From NCBI RefSeq assembly GCF_014652935.1, contig NZ_BMZT01000006.1, positions 62,001 to 126,000 of the forward strand: DNA of 64,000 nt, read 5' to 3'. The notes below the pieces were generated by a model. That model was given only the letters and a program-made list of their open reading frames with translations. It searched no databases and had not been told where the DNA came from. A program made the position numbers and the translations under genes. Below are positions 46,523-56,245 of the stretch, piece by piece (the first letter of the stretch is position 1; each line of letters begins with the position of its first letter). Source of the DNA: Luteimonas padinae (GTDB taxonomy: Bacteria > Pseudomonadota > Gammaproteobacteria > Xanthomonadales > Xanthomonadaceae).

Positions 46523-47104
46523 TCAGCGCGGGACCAGGGTGTCCATCAGGTGTTCGACGTACTCGTCGAACTCCTCCTGCGGCATGCGCGCCTGGTGCAG
46601 CTGCAGGTTGAGCTGCAGGAAGCCGACGTAGGCGGCATAGGTCAGGCGGGCGCGGTGGCGGGCGTCGGTGCGCCCGAGCCCGGCCTGGCGGAACGAGGCC
46701 GTGAGGTAGTCGAGCCGGCGCTGCGAGACGCGGCCGATCACGGGCAGGACCGCCGGGTGGTCGGGCGCCTTCAGCAGCGCGCTGTAGACCACGTGCGACT
46801 TGAACTCGCGCGCGACCATCTGGAACAGCGAGCGCAGGCGCTCGGCGGGATCGGCCACCGTCTCCAGCTTGCCGAACAGCTCCTGCTCCTCGAACGCCTC
46901 CCAGCGCTCCAGCGCCGCCTGCAGCAGCGCGTCGCGCGAGGGAAAGTGCCAGTAGAAGCTGCCCTTGGTCACCCCGAGCCGCCGTGCCAGCGGTTCCACC
47001 GCGAGCGCGGCGACACCCTGTTCGGCGATGAGGTCGAGCGCGGCCTCGGCCCAGTCCCCGGCGCTGAGCCGGCTGCGTTCGCCCTTGGCGGCGGTGGTCT
47101 TCAT
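46523..47104 (-). CDS. TetR family regulator next to fadE
   Basis: 193 residues. N-terminal TetR helix-turn-helix (about 14-60: ALDLIAEQGVAALAVEPLAR, LGVTKGSFYWHFPSRDALL) and an all-helical ligand domain. Divergent from the acyl-CoA dehydrogenase gene; the shared region holds a CCATAC-N6-GTATGG palindrome, so it probably represses fadE and itself and responds to an acyl-CoA (inference from context). ATG at 47104; an ATG at 47122 would add six residues. Confidence 0.88.
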   Translation of the reverse strand: MKTTAAKGERSRLSAGDWAEAALDLIAEQGVAALAVEPLARRLGVTKGSFYWHFPSRDALLQAALERWEAFEEQELFGKLETVADPAERLRSLFQMVAREFKSHVVYSALLKAPDHPAVLPVIGRVSQRRLDYLTASFRQAGLGRTDARHRARLTYAAYVGFLQLNLQLHQARMPQEEFDEYVEHLMDTLVPR

Positions 47105-47178
47105 GCAGGCGAGTGTATCCATACGCATGGGTGCGGGACAGCCTTGGTGCCCGCGTTGACAGGCCGCGGGCCGCGTGT

Positions 47179-47196
47179 CCATACTGCTCCGTATGG
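47179..47196. promoter_or_regulatory. Candidate TetR operator
   Basis: CCATACTGCTCCGTATGG: perfect 6-bp half-sites with a 6-base spacer, between the TetR gene and fadE. A partial copy, CCATACGCATGG, lies at 47119-47130 beside the TetR start. Confidence 0.65.
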
Positions 47197-47280
47197 GCCA
47201 GTCCGGCGGACCCGTGCCGCAAGGCGGGTACACACTGGCCTCCACCAGCCAAGCGGGCGCAATGCCCGCGGAGACATGCC

Positions 47281-49755
47281 ATGAGTATCGTCGTCCCCTT
47301 CCTCGTCCTGCTGCTGGTCGGCGCCTTCGCCGCCTACCACCGCATGCGCCTCGCCACCTGGGCCGCGATCACCGCCGCGGCGCTGGCCGCCTGCTGGCTG
47401 CTGGGCGCGAACCGCGCGGCCACCATCACCGCGATCGTGCTCGCGGCGCTGGTCGCCGTGCCGCTGCTGCTGCCCTTCCTCCGCAAGCCGCTCATCACCG
47501 CGCCGCTGCTGACCTTCTACCGGAAGATCCTGCCGCCGCTGTCGCAGACCGAGCGCATCGCACTGGAGGCCGGCTCGGTCGGCTTCGAGGGCGAGCTGTT
47601 CTCGGGCGCGCCGGACTGGAACGTGCTGATGTCGCAGCCGAAGCCGGAGCTGACCGCCGAGGAGCAGGCCTTCCTGGACGGCCCGGTCGAGCAGCTGTGC
47701 CGCATGACCGACGACTGGGACATCACCCACGTCCGCGCCGACCTGCCGCCGGAGCTGTGGCAGTTCATGAAGGACAATCGCTTCTTCGGGATGATCATCC
47801 CCAAGGAATACGGCGGACTTGGCTTCAGCGCGCTGGCGCACCACAAGGTGATCCAGAAGCTGGCATCGATCTCCAGCGTGGTCAGCTCGACGGTCGGCGT
47901 GCCGAACTCGCTGGGCCCCGGCGAACTGCTGATGCACTACGGCACGAAGGCGCAGAAGGACCATTACCTGCCGCGCCTCGCCAACGGCACCGACGTGCCC
48001 TGCTTCGCGCTCACCGGCCCCTTCGCCGGCTCCGACGCGACCTCCATCCCCGACTTCGGCATCGTCTGCAAGGGCGAGTGGGAAGGCGCCCAGGTGCTGG
48101 GCGTGAAGCTCACCTTCGACAAGCGCTACATCACTCTCGCCCCGGTGGCCTCGCTGATCGGCCTGGCCTTCCGCATGTACGACCCCGACGGCCTGCTGGG
48201 CGACGTCCGCGACATCGGCATCACCCTTGCGCTGGTGCCGCGCGGTGTGGAGGGCATGGACGTGGGCCGCCGCCACTTCCCGCTCAACTCGCCGTTCCAG
48301 AACGGCCCGGTGCGCGGGCACGAGGTGTTCGTGCCGCTGAGCCGGATCATCGGCGAGGAGAACGGCTTCGGCGAGGGCTGGCGCATGCTCAGCGAGTGCC
48401 TGTCGATCGGCCGCTCGATCACCCTGCCCTCCACCGCCAGCGGCGGCGCGAAGATGGGCGCGGTCACCACCGGCGCGTATGCGCGCATCCGCAAGCAGTT
48501 CGGCCTGTCGGTCGGCCGCTTCGAGGGCGTGGAGGAAGCGCTGGCGCGCATGGGCGGCAAGGCCTATGCGATCAGCGCGCTGTCGCAGGCCACCGCGGCC
48601 GCGGTTGACCGCGGCGACGTGCCGGCGGTGCCGTCGGCGATCGCCAAGTACCACTGCACCGAGATGGGCCGCGAGGTCGCCAAGGACGTCATGGACGTGA
48701 TCGGCGGCAAGGGCATCATCCTCGGGCCGCGCAACTTCGCCGGGCGCGCCTGGCAGGCCTCGCCGATCGCGATCACGGTCGAGGGCGCCAACATCATGAC
48801 CCGCAGCCTGCTGATCTTCGGCCAGGGCGCGATCCTCTGCCATCCCTGGGTGATGAAGGAGATGAAGGCCGCGCAGGACCCGGACGAGCGCGCCGGCGTA
48901 GACGCGTTCGACCGCGCGCTGTTCGGCCACATCGGCTACGCGATCTCCAACGCCGTGCGTTCGGTATGGTTCGCGATCACCGGTTCGCGCTTCGGTGCCG
49001 CCCCCGGCGACGACTACACGAAGCGCTACTTCCGCCGCCTCAACCGCCACTCCGCCAACCTGGCGTTGATGGCCGACGTGTCGATGCTGATGCTCGGCGG
49101 CAAGCTGAAGTTCAAGGAGTCGCTGTCGGGCCGCCTGGGCGACGTGCTGAGCCATCTGTACATGGCCAGCGCGATGCTCAAGCGCTATCACGACGAAGGC
49201 GCCCCGGCCGCGGACCAGCCGCTGCTGGCCTGGGCCTACCACGACAGCATCCACAGGATCGAAACCGCGCTCTCCGCGGCGCTGCGCAACTTCCCGATCC
49301 GTCCGGTGGGCTGGCTGATGTGGGCGTTGATCTTCCCGCTGGGCCGCCGCGCGGTGGCCCCGGGCGACCGCCTGGGCCACCGCGTCGCCGCGCTGCTGAT
49401 GTCGCCCAACGAGGCGCGCGACCGCCTGGCGCGCGGCGTGTTCACCACGCCCGGCGCGAACAACCCCGCCGGCCGCATCAACAGCTATCTCGCCGCCGCG
49501 GTGGCCGCCGAGCCGGTCGAGCGCAAGTTCCTCAAGGCGCTGAAGAACAAGGGCATCGAGGCGCTCGATTTCGCCAGCCAGCTCGACGAGGGCGTGCGCG
49601 AGGGCTGGATCACCGCCGAGGAGCGGACCCAGCTGGAGGAGCTGCGCGCGATGACGCTCGACACCATCTCCGTCGACGACTTCGACGCCCACGAGCTGCG
49701 CGCGGCGACGTACTACGAGCGCTACCGCCCCGACGGAACCCGCGAGGCGGCCTGA
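47281..49755 (+). CDS. fadE: Acyl-CoA dehydrogenase FadE
   Basis: 824-residue long-chain acyl-CoA dehydrogenase, the FAD enzyme opening beta-oxidation. Two N-terminal membrane helices (about 3-20, 22-58), then the ACAD N-domain (WQFMKDNRFFGMIIPKEYGGLG), middle beta-domain (CFALTGPFAGSDATSIPD), and helical C-domain with CTEMGREVAKDVMDVIGGKGI and the DUF1974 tail (HIGYAISNAVRSVW onward). Length and architecture match E. coli FadE rather than short ACADs. Under the adjacent TetR (inferred). Confidence 0.94.
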   Translation: MSIVVPFLVLLLVGAFAAYHRMRLATWAAITAAALAACWLLGANRAATITAIVLAALVAVPLLLPFLRKPLITAPLLTFYRKILPPLSQTERIALEAGSVGFEGELFSGAPDWNVLMSQPKPELTAEEQAFLDGPVEQLCRMTDDWDITHVRADLPPELWQFMKDNRFFGMIIPKEYGGLGFSALAHHKVIQKLASISSVVSSTVGVPNSLGPGELLMHYGTKAQKDHYLPRLANGTDVPCFALTGPFAGSDATSIPDFGIVCKGEWEGAQVLGVKLTFDKRYITLAPVASLIGLAFRMYDPDGLLGDVRDIGITLALVPRGVEGMDVGRRHFPLNSPFQNGPVRGHEVFVPLSRIIGEENGFGEGWRMLSECLSIGRSITLPSTASGGAKMGAVTTGAYARIRKQFGLSVGRFEGVEEALARMGGKAYAISALSQATAAAVDRGDVPAVPSAIAKYHCTEMGREVAKDVMDVIGGKGIILGPRNFAGRAWQASPIAITVEGANIMTRSLLIFGQGAILCHPWVMKEMKAAQDPDERAGVDAFDRALFGHIGYAISNAVRSVWFAITGSRFGAAPGDDYTKRYFRRLNRHSANLALMADVSMLMLGGKLKFKESLSGRLGDVLSHLYMASAMLKRYHDEGAPAADQPLLAWAYHDSIHRIETALSAALRNFPIRPVGWLMWALIFPLGRRAVAPGDRLGHRVAALLMSPNEARDRLARGVFTTPGANNPAGRINSYLAAAVAAEPVERKFLKALKNKGIEALDFASQLDEGVREGWITAEERTQLEELRAMTLDTISVDDFDAHELRAATYYERYRPDGTREAA

Positions 49756-49770
49756 TCCGGAACACACCCC

Positions 49771-49793
49771 GAGGGCGCCCGACCGGCGCCCTC
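49771..49793 (+). terminator. Hairpin after fadE
   Basis: GAGGGCGCC, CGACC, GGCGCCCTC, a perfect 9-bp stem without a T-run, 15 bases past the stop. May attenuate expression of the next genes or be an mRNA end. Confidence 0.5.
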
Positions 49794-49812
49794 GTCATGT
49801 CAGGAGAACGCC

Positions 49813-50289
49813 ATGGCCGCATCCATCCTCGACATCCACCGCCGCGCCACCCGCTGGCCCTGCGGCGGCTGGCTGTTCTCGAAGCTGGTCTGCCTGAAGG
49901 CGCCCTACTTCGCCAGCATCTCGCCGCGGATCGAGCGCCTGGAACCCGGGCGTTGTGAGGCGAGCCTGCGCCACCGCCGCCGCGTCACCAACCACATCGG
50001 CAGCGTGCACGCGATCGCGCTGTGCAACCTCGCCGAGCTTGCCGGCGGGCTCGCGACCGACGCCAGCCTCCCGCCGTCCATGCGCTGGATCCCGAAGGGC
50101 ATGGAGGTTGAGTACCTGAAGAAGGCCATGGGCACGATGCGCGCGGTGGCCATTCCGGAGGCGGCGGTCGTGGAGGCCGCCGAAGGCTACGCGCTGCCGG
50201 TCGCGGTGACGGTCACCGACCCCGCGGGCGAAGCCGTGTTCCGCGCACGCATCTCGATGTGGGTTTCGCCCAAGCGCGCCCGGCCATGA
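49813..50289 (+). CDS. Hotdog-fold DUF4442 protein
   Basis: 158 residues with a single hotdog domain: RVTNHIGSVHAIALCNLAELAGGLA is the central-helix block seen in DUF4442/PaaI-like thioesterase relatives. The usual catalytic Asp/Asn is replaced by the N-H-x-G-S-x-H context, so activity is uncertain. It follows fadE and could be an acyl-CoA thioesterase (inference from location). Overlaps the next gene by 4 bases. Confidence 0.78.
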   Translation: MAASILDIHRRATRWPCGGWLFSKLVCLKAPYFASISPRIERLEPGRCEASLRHRRRVTNHIGSVHAIALCNLAELAGGLATDASLPPSMRWIPKGMEVEYLKKAMGTMRAVAIPEAAVVEAAEGYALPVAVTVTDPAGEAVFRARISMWVSPKRARP

Positions 50290-50666
50290 GCACGCAGGCG
50301 CTGCTCCTGCTGTGCGCCATCCACAGCCTCGGCTTCGCCCTGTTCCACCTGGCGTTCTGGACCCTGTTCAAATGGCCGCGGACGCTGGCCGCCACCACGT
50401 TGCCCAACCGCGCGATCGTGCAGATCGCGAACGTGCAGCTGGTCTGGGTGTTCCTCCTGGTCGCCGTGCTGTGCCTGCTGTATCCACGCGAGCTGGCCGG
50501 CACGCCGCTGGGCCGCGCCTTCCTGCTCGGCATGTCGGGGTTCTGGGCATTGCGCCTGGCCACCCAGTTCGCGTGGCTGCGCGTCCACCATCCGGTGGTG
50601 CATGCGCTCAGCCTCGCCTTCGCGCTCGGTGCGATCGTGTTCGCGCTCGCGGCATCTGCCGCATAG
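50286..50666 (+). CDS. Small four-helix membrane protein
   Basis: 126 residues, four predicted helices (about 3-22, 42-62, 78-96, 101-122), with the conserved-looking LHSLGFALFHLAFWTLF-type start (here IHSLGFALFHLAFW). Translationally coupled to the hotdog gene (ATGA). No family assigned. Confidence 0.7.
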   Translation: MSTQALLLLCAIHSLGFALFHLAFWTLFKWPRTLAATTLPNRAIVQIANVQLVWVFLLVAVLCLLYPRELAGTPLGRAFLLGMSGFWALRLATQFAWLRVHHPVVHALSLAFALGAIVFALAASAA

Positions 50667-50729
50667 GGCTGCCCGCGCACGGCGTTGCGGAACCACGGTG
50701 CCGCTGCGCCGAAGCCCGCCTTCAGCGAC

Positions 50730-52103
50730 TCACGTCGGCCTGGGGGGCGCATGCGCAGGCTCCGTACGCGGGTCGTGCGGGAGCGTGCGCTCGGCGCGCA
50801 CCACGCGCCATGCGCCGAACGCCATGCCCAGGGCGATGCCCAGCCCGGCCAGGAACACCATGCTCGACCCCAGCGTGGCAAGCGCCTTGTGCACCCAGAC
50901 GAAGGTGAGGTCGCCGCCGCGGTACACGGCGGTGTCGATCACGGCCTTGGCCTTGTAGCGCTCCTCGCGGTCGACGCGCGTGTACAGCGTCTCGCGCGCG
51001 GGCTTGGCCAGGGAGAACTCGCTGGCGCGGGTCACGATCTGCACGATCGCCACCAGCATCGGCAGCGGCGAGGCCGACAGGGCCGCGAAACCCAGCATGA
51101 TCGCGAACGCCGGCAGCAGCAGCAGCGGCGCGATGCCGTAGCGCTGCAGCAGGAAGCGCGTGAGCAGCAGCTGGATGGCGATGGTGAGGCCGTTGATCGC
51201 CCAGTCGAGCATGGAATAGAAGGCCGCCCGCTCCTCGGCGGTGGCAAAGGCGGCGCGTACGATCCGCGCCTGCTCGTTGTACAGCAGGGTGCCCACGCCG
51301 ACGCCGAAGAACATCAGCAGCGCCAGCGCGCGCAGCAGCGGCCGCTGCCACACCAGGCGCAGGCCGGCCAGCATCGAGCCGCCCATGGCCCGGCCGTCGG
51401 CGCCACCTCCCTGGCTGCGCTCGCGCGCCAGCGCCCAGGGCCGCAGCTTCATGATGCAGAGCAGGCAGATGCCGAGGAAGCCGGCCGACACCAGCAGCAG
51501 GTTGGCCACGCCCACCGGCTCGACCAGGAAACGGGTGATCGCCGGGCCGACCAGGGCGCCGACCGTGCCGGCGGCGCCGATGTAGCCATAGAGCTGCTTG
51601 GCGTTCGCGTTGTCGAACACGTCGGCCATGAAGCTCCAGAACACGGTCACCGCGAACAGGTTGAACACCGCCACCCAGACGAAGAACGCCGCGCCGCGGC
51701 CGGGGATCGCGCTGTCGAAGGCCCACCAGAAGCCGAACAGGCAGGCGATGAAGGCCAGGTACACCGCCGGCAGGAACACCCGCCGCGGGAAGCGCGACAC
51801 CAGCGCGCCGTACAGCGGCTGCAGCACGACCATGGCGATGAAGGTGGCGGTAAAAAGCAGCTGCAGGGTGAACTCGCCGAGCTCGACGCCGAAGCGCTCG
51901 CCCAGCGCGATCAGGCCGCGCGGGAACACCGCGGCGGCATCCGACGACGCGCCCATGGCGTCGCGCACGGGGCGCAGCACGTAGTAGCCGCAGAGCAGGC
52001 TGAAGAAATACAGCATCGCCCACCACAGCGGCGGCGCCGCGGACAACGCGGCCCGGAAGCGCCCCAGGCGCCGGTGGGCGCCCGCCTGCTCGCTGATCAT
52101 CAA
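50730..52103 (-). CDS. MFS-type transporter related to bacterial nucleotide/AAA carriers
   Basis: 457 residues with about 12 predicted helices (from FFSLLCGYYVLRPVRDAMG to the C-terminal GIALGMAFGAWRVV). The YYVLRPVRD motif in helix 1 and the LARETLYTRV-type loop (here KPARETLYTRVDREERYKAKAVIDT) are those of the MFS subset linked to Npt1-like ATP/ADP carriers and found in free-living proteobacteria. Substrate unknown. Start at either of two adjacent ATGs. Confidence 0.75.
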   Translation of the reverse strand: MMISEQAGAHRRLGRFRAALSAAPPLWWAMLYFFSLLCGYYVLRPVRDAMGASSDAAAVFPRGLIALGERFGVELGEFTLQLLFTATFIAMVVLQPLYGALVSRFPRRVFLPAVYLAFIACLFGFWWAFDSAIPGRGAAFFVWVAVFNLFAVTVFWSFMADVFDNANAKQLYGYIGAAGTVGALVGPAITRFLVEPVGVANLLLVSAGFLGICLLCIMKLRPWALARERSQGGGADGRAMGGSMLAGLRLVWQRPLLRALALLMFFGVGVGTLLYNEQARIVRAAFATAEERAAFYSMLDWAINGLTIAIQLLLTRFLLQRYGIAPLLLLPAFAIMLGFAALSASPLPMLVAIVQIVTRASEFSLAKPARETLYTRVDREERYKAKAVIDTAVYRGGDLTFVWVHKALATLGSSMVFLAGLGIALGMAFGAWRVVRAERTLPHDPRTEPAHAPPRPT

Positions 52104-52203
52104 ACCGATGCCTTCCGGTTGCCGCCCATCGCTGGCGGCACGTTATCCGATCGAAGGCCGCCGCCGCCACCTCGCCGTCGGGAACACAGCGTGGCCCGGG
52201 CGC

Positions 52204-54087
52204 TCAGGCAGCTTCCAGCCCCGGCGGCAGCGGGCAGTGCAGCACGCCGCAGATGGTGCGCAGCAGTTCGGATTCCGCCACCGAGATGCGGCCGTCATGG
52301 CTGGCGGCGGCAGTGACCGCCTCGACCATCAGCTGCTTGGCCAGCGGCTCGAGCGCGTCGAGCGCCGGCCAGACCTCGTCGAGCGCGAGTACGCCATTGG
52401 CCGGCGGCGCGTAGGGCAGGTGGTCGCGTGGCAGCACCCGCTGCAGGCCGGCGAGGTAGGCGCGCTGCGCGGCCGCGGGATCGCCTGGATTGCCGGCGTG
52501 GGCTACGACCGCGAGCAGGGTCGCGAACTCCCCGCGCACGTTGCCGGGCTTGCGCCGGCCGAAGCGCGCGTGGCGCGCCGGGTCGAGCGATTCGCGCAGC
52601 TGCACCTCGAGCAGGCGCCCCAGGCAGTACTCGAACAGCGACACCCGGCCGTCGCAGTGGACGATCGCGTGCACGGTGTCGAGCAGCGTCTCCAGCTCGG
52701 GGCGCGGTCGGCGGCGCAGCACGGGGAAGGCGAGCGCAGCCAGAGGCAGGCGCTGCATCGGGTGCAGCAGCTGCAGGTCGCCGCCGTGCAGGGCCAGCGC
52801 CTCGCGGGCGACCTCGTCGCCCATGCGCGCGGTGATCTCGGGCAGCTGCCGCCCGCGCAGTGCCGCCTCGTCGTCGAGCAGCAGGCCGAGCACCATCGGC
52901 ACCACCGCCTCGCGCGACTGCGCCAGGGCGCGCAGCGCGGGCGGCATGGCGTGCACGATCGCATCGGCCCGTCGATAGTCGTCGGCCTCGGGGCTGCCGA
53001 CCTGGGCGGCCACCATGGGCGGGGTGACGTCGAGCCGCGCGTCGCGGGGAGGCAGCGGCGCGGACTGCGCGTCCAGGCCCATCATCCGGTCTTCCTGCAG
53101 GCCCGAGGGCGGGGTCAGCGCCCATTGCCCGCGCAGCCGCTCCAGCTGTTCGCTGCGGAAGCCCGGTTCCAGCGCCTGGATGCGCTCGAGGATCGGCGGA
53201 TGGGTGGCGAACAGGCCGCTGAAGCCGACGCCATCGCCGAACAGCATGTGGCTGGCCTCTTCGGCATCCGCGCGATCGCTCAGGCGCGAGCCATCGGAGA
53301 GTCCCGCGATCTTCTTGAGCGCGCCCGCAAGGCCCGTGGTCTGCCGGGTGAACTGCACCGCCGAGGCGTCGGCCAGGCGCTCGCGCGAACGGCTGACGCT
53401 GGCCTTGATCATGCGACCGAAGAACATGCCGATGCTGCCCACCACCAGCGCCACCAGCGCGGCCACCATCACCGCGGCGGCGTTGCGGTCGCGGCTGCCG
53501 CCCAGATACAGCACCTTGCGCCCGATCAGGCTGATCATGAGGATGCCGAACAGCACCCCCATCAGGCGGATGTTGAGGCGCATGTCGCCGTTGGCGACGT
53601 GGCTGAACTCGTGTGCGATGACGCCCTGCAGCTCGTCGCGATTGAGGCGGTCGAGCGCGCCGCGGGTCACCGCGATGGCGGCGTCGCTGGGCGAGTAGCC
53701 GGCGGCGAAGGCGTTGATCGCCGACTCGCCTTCCATCACGTAGAGGCTTGGGACCGGCACGCCCGAGGCGATCGAGATCTCCTCGACCACGTTGCGCAGC
53801 CGGCGCAGCGAGGCGTCGCTGGTGTCGTGCGGCACCGGCGTGCCGCCGAACTGCAGCGCGACGGCATCACCGCCGCCGCGCAGCGACGCCAGGCGGTACA
53901 GCGAACCGAGTCCGATCACCGCCAGCGTGGCCAGGGTGGTGAAGGCCAGCAGCGGCCAGTTCGTGCCCGCCACCAGCAGCACCGCCAGGTCGATCGCCAG
54001 CACCATGCCGGCCACCGCCAGCGCGAACAGCACCACGAGGCGGGTGCTGCTGCGGCGCGCCCTGGCCTGCTGCTCGAAGAAGTCCAT
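52204..54087 (-). CDS. M48 family metallopeptidase with C-terminal extension
   Basis: 627 residues. Two N-terminal helices (about 18-40, 46-64), then an HtpX-like M48 domain with zinc motif HEFSH at 159-163 and the downstream Glu in the NGDMRLNIRLMGVLFG region, helices near 175-220, and a long C-terminal soluble domain (about 330-627) rich in Asp/Ala and Leu helices that is not in HtpX. Inner-membrane protease likely facing the cytoplasm. LemA is the next gene upstream on the same strand, six bases away, a pairing often seen with M48 proteases. Confidence 0.9.
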   Translation of the reverse strand: MDFFEQQARARRSSTRLVVLFALAVAGMVLAIDLAVLLVAGTNWPLLAFTTLATLAVIGLGSLYRLASLRGGGDAVALQFGGTPVPHDTSDASLRRLRNVVEEISIASGVPVPSLYVMEGESAINAFAAGYSPSDAAIAVTRGALDRLNRDELQGVIAHEFSHVANGDMRLNIRLMGVLFGILMISLIGRKVLYLGGSRDRNAAAVMVAALVALVVGSIGMFFGRMIKASVSRSRERLADASAVQFTRQTTGLAGALKKIAGLSDGSRLSDRADAEEASHMLFGDGVGFSGLFATHPPILERIQALEPGFRSEQLERLRGQWALTPPSGLQEDRMMGLDAQSAPLPPRDARLDVTPPMVAAQVGSPEADDYRRADAIVHAMPPALRALAQSREAVVPMVLGLLLDDEAALRGRQLPEITARMGDEVAREALALHGGDLQLLHPMQRLPLAALAFPVLRRRPRPELETLLDTVHAIVHCDGRVSLFEYCLGRLLEVQLRESLDPARHARFGRRKPGNVRGEFATLLAVVAHAGNPGDPAAAQRAYLAGLQRVLPRDHLPYAPPANGVLALDEVWPALDALEPLAKQLMVEAVTAAASHDGRISVAESELLRTICGVLHCPLPPGLEAA

Positions 54088-54093
54088 CGAGCG

Positions 54094-54696
54094 TCAGAAC
54101 TGGACCTTGGGCGCCTCGCGGACCTCGGCCTTGTCGGCCGGGATCTCCAGCAGCGCCGCGGCGTCGAAGTTGAACATGCCAGCGAGGATGTTGGACGGGA
54201 ACACCTCGCGCTTGTTGTTGTAGGCCATCACCGAATCGTTGAAGGCCTGGCGGGCGAAGGCGACGCGATTCTCCGTGGAGGTCAGCTCCTCGGTGAGCTG
54301 CATCATGTTCTGGTTGGCCTTGAGGTCCGGATAGGCCTCGGCCACCGCCAGCAGCCGTCCGAGCGCGCCGTTGAGCATGCCCTGCGACTGCGCCAGCTCG
54401 GCCATCGCCGCCGGATCGCCGGGGCTGGCCTTGGCCGCGGCCAGGCCGGACACGGCGGCGCCGCGGGCGGCGATCACCGCCTCCAGCGTCTCGCGCTCGT
54501 GCTTCAGGTAGCCCTTGGCGGTCTCCACCAGGTTCGGGATCAGATCGAAGCGGCGCTGCAGCTGCACATCGATCTGGGCGAAGGCGTTCTTGAAGGCGTT
54601 GCGGGCGGTGACGAGGCCGTTGTAGATGCCGACACCCCATCCGATCGCGACCACGATCACACCCACAAACACGAGCAGGATCAGCAAGCTGGACAT
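54094..54696 (-). CDS. lemA: LemA family protein
   Basis: 200 residues. One N-terminal helix (1-20), then a long helical periplasmic or cytoplasmic body with the family blocks YNGLVTARNAFKNAFAQIDV, RRFDLIPNLVETAKGY, TENRVAFARQAFNDSVMAYN and FPSNILAGMF. The ATG at 54696 follows a GGGGAG site; a TTG one codon upstream is less likely. Operon with the M48 protease gene. Confidence 0.92.
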   Translation of the reverse strand: MSSLLILLVFVGVIVVAIGWGVGIYNGLVTARNAFKNAFAQIDVQLQRRFDLIPNLVETAKGYLKHERETLEAVIAARGAAVSGLAAAKASPGDPAAMAELAQSQGMLNGALGRLLAVAEAYPDLKANQNMMQLTEELTSTENRVAFARQAFNDSVMAYNNKREVFPSNILAGMFNFDAAALLEIPADKAEVREAPKVQF

Positions 54697-54779
54697 CAAA
54701 GCTCCCCTTGTTCATGCAATTGCGGAAGCAGGGGCATATGATCACCCCGCAGTCGCAGCATACGCAGGGGATACGCCCG

Positions 54780-56198
54780 ATGAAAGACGCAGCGCGCACG
54801 CCTCGCCGCCTCCTCCTGGGTGCCGGCCTGTTCGCATGCCTGACACCGATGGCGGTGGGCACGGCGGCCCAGTCGGACCTCCGCTGGGAGCCGTCCTCCG
54901 GCGCGCAGGCCCCGCCGGCAGCCACCGCCGCCGTGGCAACCGGCCCCTCGCCGCTCCTGGCACCCGGCACGAAGCCGATGCCCCTGGCCGATGGCTTCGA
55001 CGTGGCGCGCTTCGAAGCGATGGCGCAGGCGGTGGTCGCCAACCAGCGCGTGCCCGGCCTGGCGATGGCCATCGTGCACAAGGGCGAGGTGCTGAGCGCA
55101 CGCGGCTACGGCATCACCGACGTCAGCAACGCCGAGCCGGTCGACGCGCACACCGTCTTCCGCCTGGCGTCGCTGTCCAAGCCGTTCGCCGGCACGATCA
55201 CCGGGCTGCTGGTGGCCGAAGGCTCGCTGCGCTGGGACAGCCACGTGGCCGACTTCATGCCGGCGCTGCAGCTGGCCCGTCCGGACGCCGCCGCCAGGCT
55301 GACCGTCGCCGACGTGCTCAGCCACCGCGTGGGCCTGGGCCGCAACACCTACGACCGCGACATCGAGCGCAACGCCGACTACCGCAGCCTCGTGCAGCGG
55401 CTGGCGAACGCGCCCATGACCTGCGATGTCGGCGACTGCTACAGCTACCAGAACGTGGCCTTCAGCCTGGTGGGCGACGTGGTGTCGGCGGCGTCAGGGC
55501 AGTTCTTCAGCGAGGCGGTGACCGGACGCATCTTCAAGCCCCTGGGCATGGACGACGCGAGCTACGGCCTTGAAGGCATCCAGGCCAGCCCGCGCTGGGC
55601 GAAGCCGCACGTGCGTGCCGGCGGCGGCTGGCGCTCGCTGATGCCCAAGCCCACCTACTACCGCGTCGCGCCGGCCGCCGGCGTCAACGCCAGCATCAGC
55701 GACATGGCGCAGTGGCTGATCGCACAGTCCGGACGCCGGCCCGACGTGCTGCCGGCGCCGCTGCTGGCGACGCTGCATCAGCCGCTGGTCTCCACCCCCG
55801 GCGAGATGCGCAGCTCCGGCTGGCGCCGCCAGCGGCTGGGCGATGCCGGCTACGCGCTCGGCTGGCGCGTCTATGACTATTCCGGACACCGCGTGGTGTT
55901 CCACGCCGGTGCCGTCCAGGGCTACCGCGGCCTGATGGCGATGATGCCGGAGCGCGACCTCGGCGTCGTGGTGCTGTGGAACGGCGAAAGCAGCCTGCCC
56001 ACCGGCCTGCTGCCGACCATCCTCGACAGCGCCATCGGACTGGCTCCGCAGCACTGGCTCGACGTCGATTTCGATGACGTCGAGGACCTCATGCTCGCCA
56101 ACGCGGCCGAAGACGCCAGTCCGGTGCATGGCGCCGGAGCGGCCGCGGCCGGCAGCGGCAGCGGCGGCAGCGCGGCGTCCACCGCCAGGCCGGAGTAG
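54780..56198 (+). CDS. Class C beta-lactamase-fold serine hydrolase
   Basis: 472 residues with a signal peptide (about 1-30). Penicillin-binding/class C fold: nucleophile S131 in SLSK (131-134), Y223 in YQN (223-225) in place of YAN, and a HAG motif near 377 in place of KTG. A Pro/Ala linker precedes the domain and a Ser/Gly tail follows it. More likely a peptidase or esterase of the EstB/D-aminopeptidase kind than an antibiotic-resistance enzyme (inference). Divergent from lemA. Confidence 0.88.
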   Translation: MKDAARTPRRLLLGAGLFACLTPMAVGTAAQSDLRWEPSSGAQAPPAATAAVATGPSPLLAPGTKPMPLADGFDVARFEAMAQAVVANQRVPGLAMAIVHKGEVLSARGYGITDVSNAEPVDAHTVFRLASLSKPFAGTITGLLVAEGSLRWDSHVADFMPALQLARPDAAARLTVADVLSHRVGLGRNTYDRDIERNADYRSLVQRLANAPMTCDVGDCYSYQNVAFSLVGDVVSAASGQFFSEAVTGRIFKPLGMDDASYGLEGIQASPRWAKPHVRAGGGWRSLMPKPTYYRVAPAAGVNASISDMAQWLIAQSGRRPDVLPAPLLATLHQPLVSTPGEMRSSGWRRQRLGDAGYALGWRVYDYSGHRVVFHAGAVQGYRGLMAMMPERDLGVVVLWNGESSLPTGLLPTILDSAIGLAPQHWLDVDFDDVEDLMLANAAEDASPVHGAGAAAAGSGSGGSAASTARPE

Positions 56199-56245
56199 TT
56201 CCCGCCCGGGCACACGCCCGGATCGACACGTCCCCGCCTCCAACG

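Noticed and set aside
47101-49767. Open frame of 888 codons antisense to fadE
   Set aside because: No domain resemblance; shadow of fadE codon bias. The same applies to long antisense frames at 127-1896, 1464-3515, 5731-7368 and 52108-54741.
54750-54779. Long N-terminal extension of the beta-lactamase-like protein (start at 54708)
   Set aside because: It would precede the signal peptide with 24 charged, unlikely residues; the ATG at 54780 fits a secreted protein.
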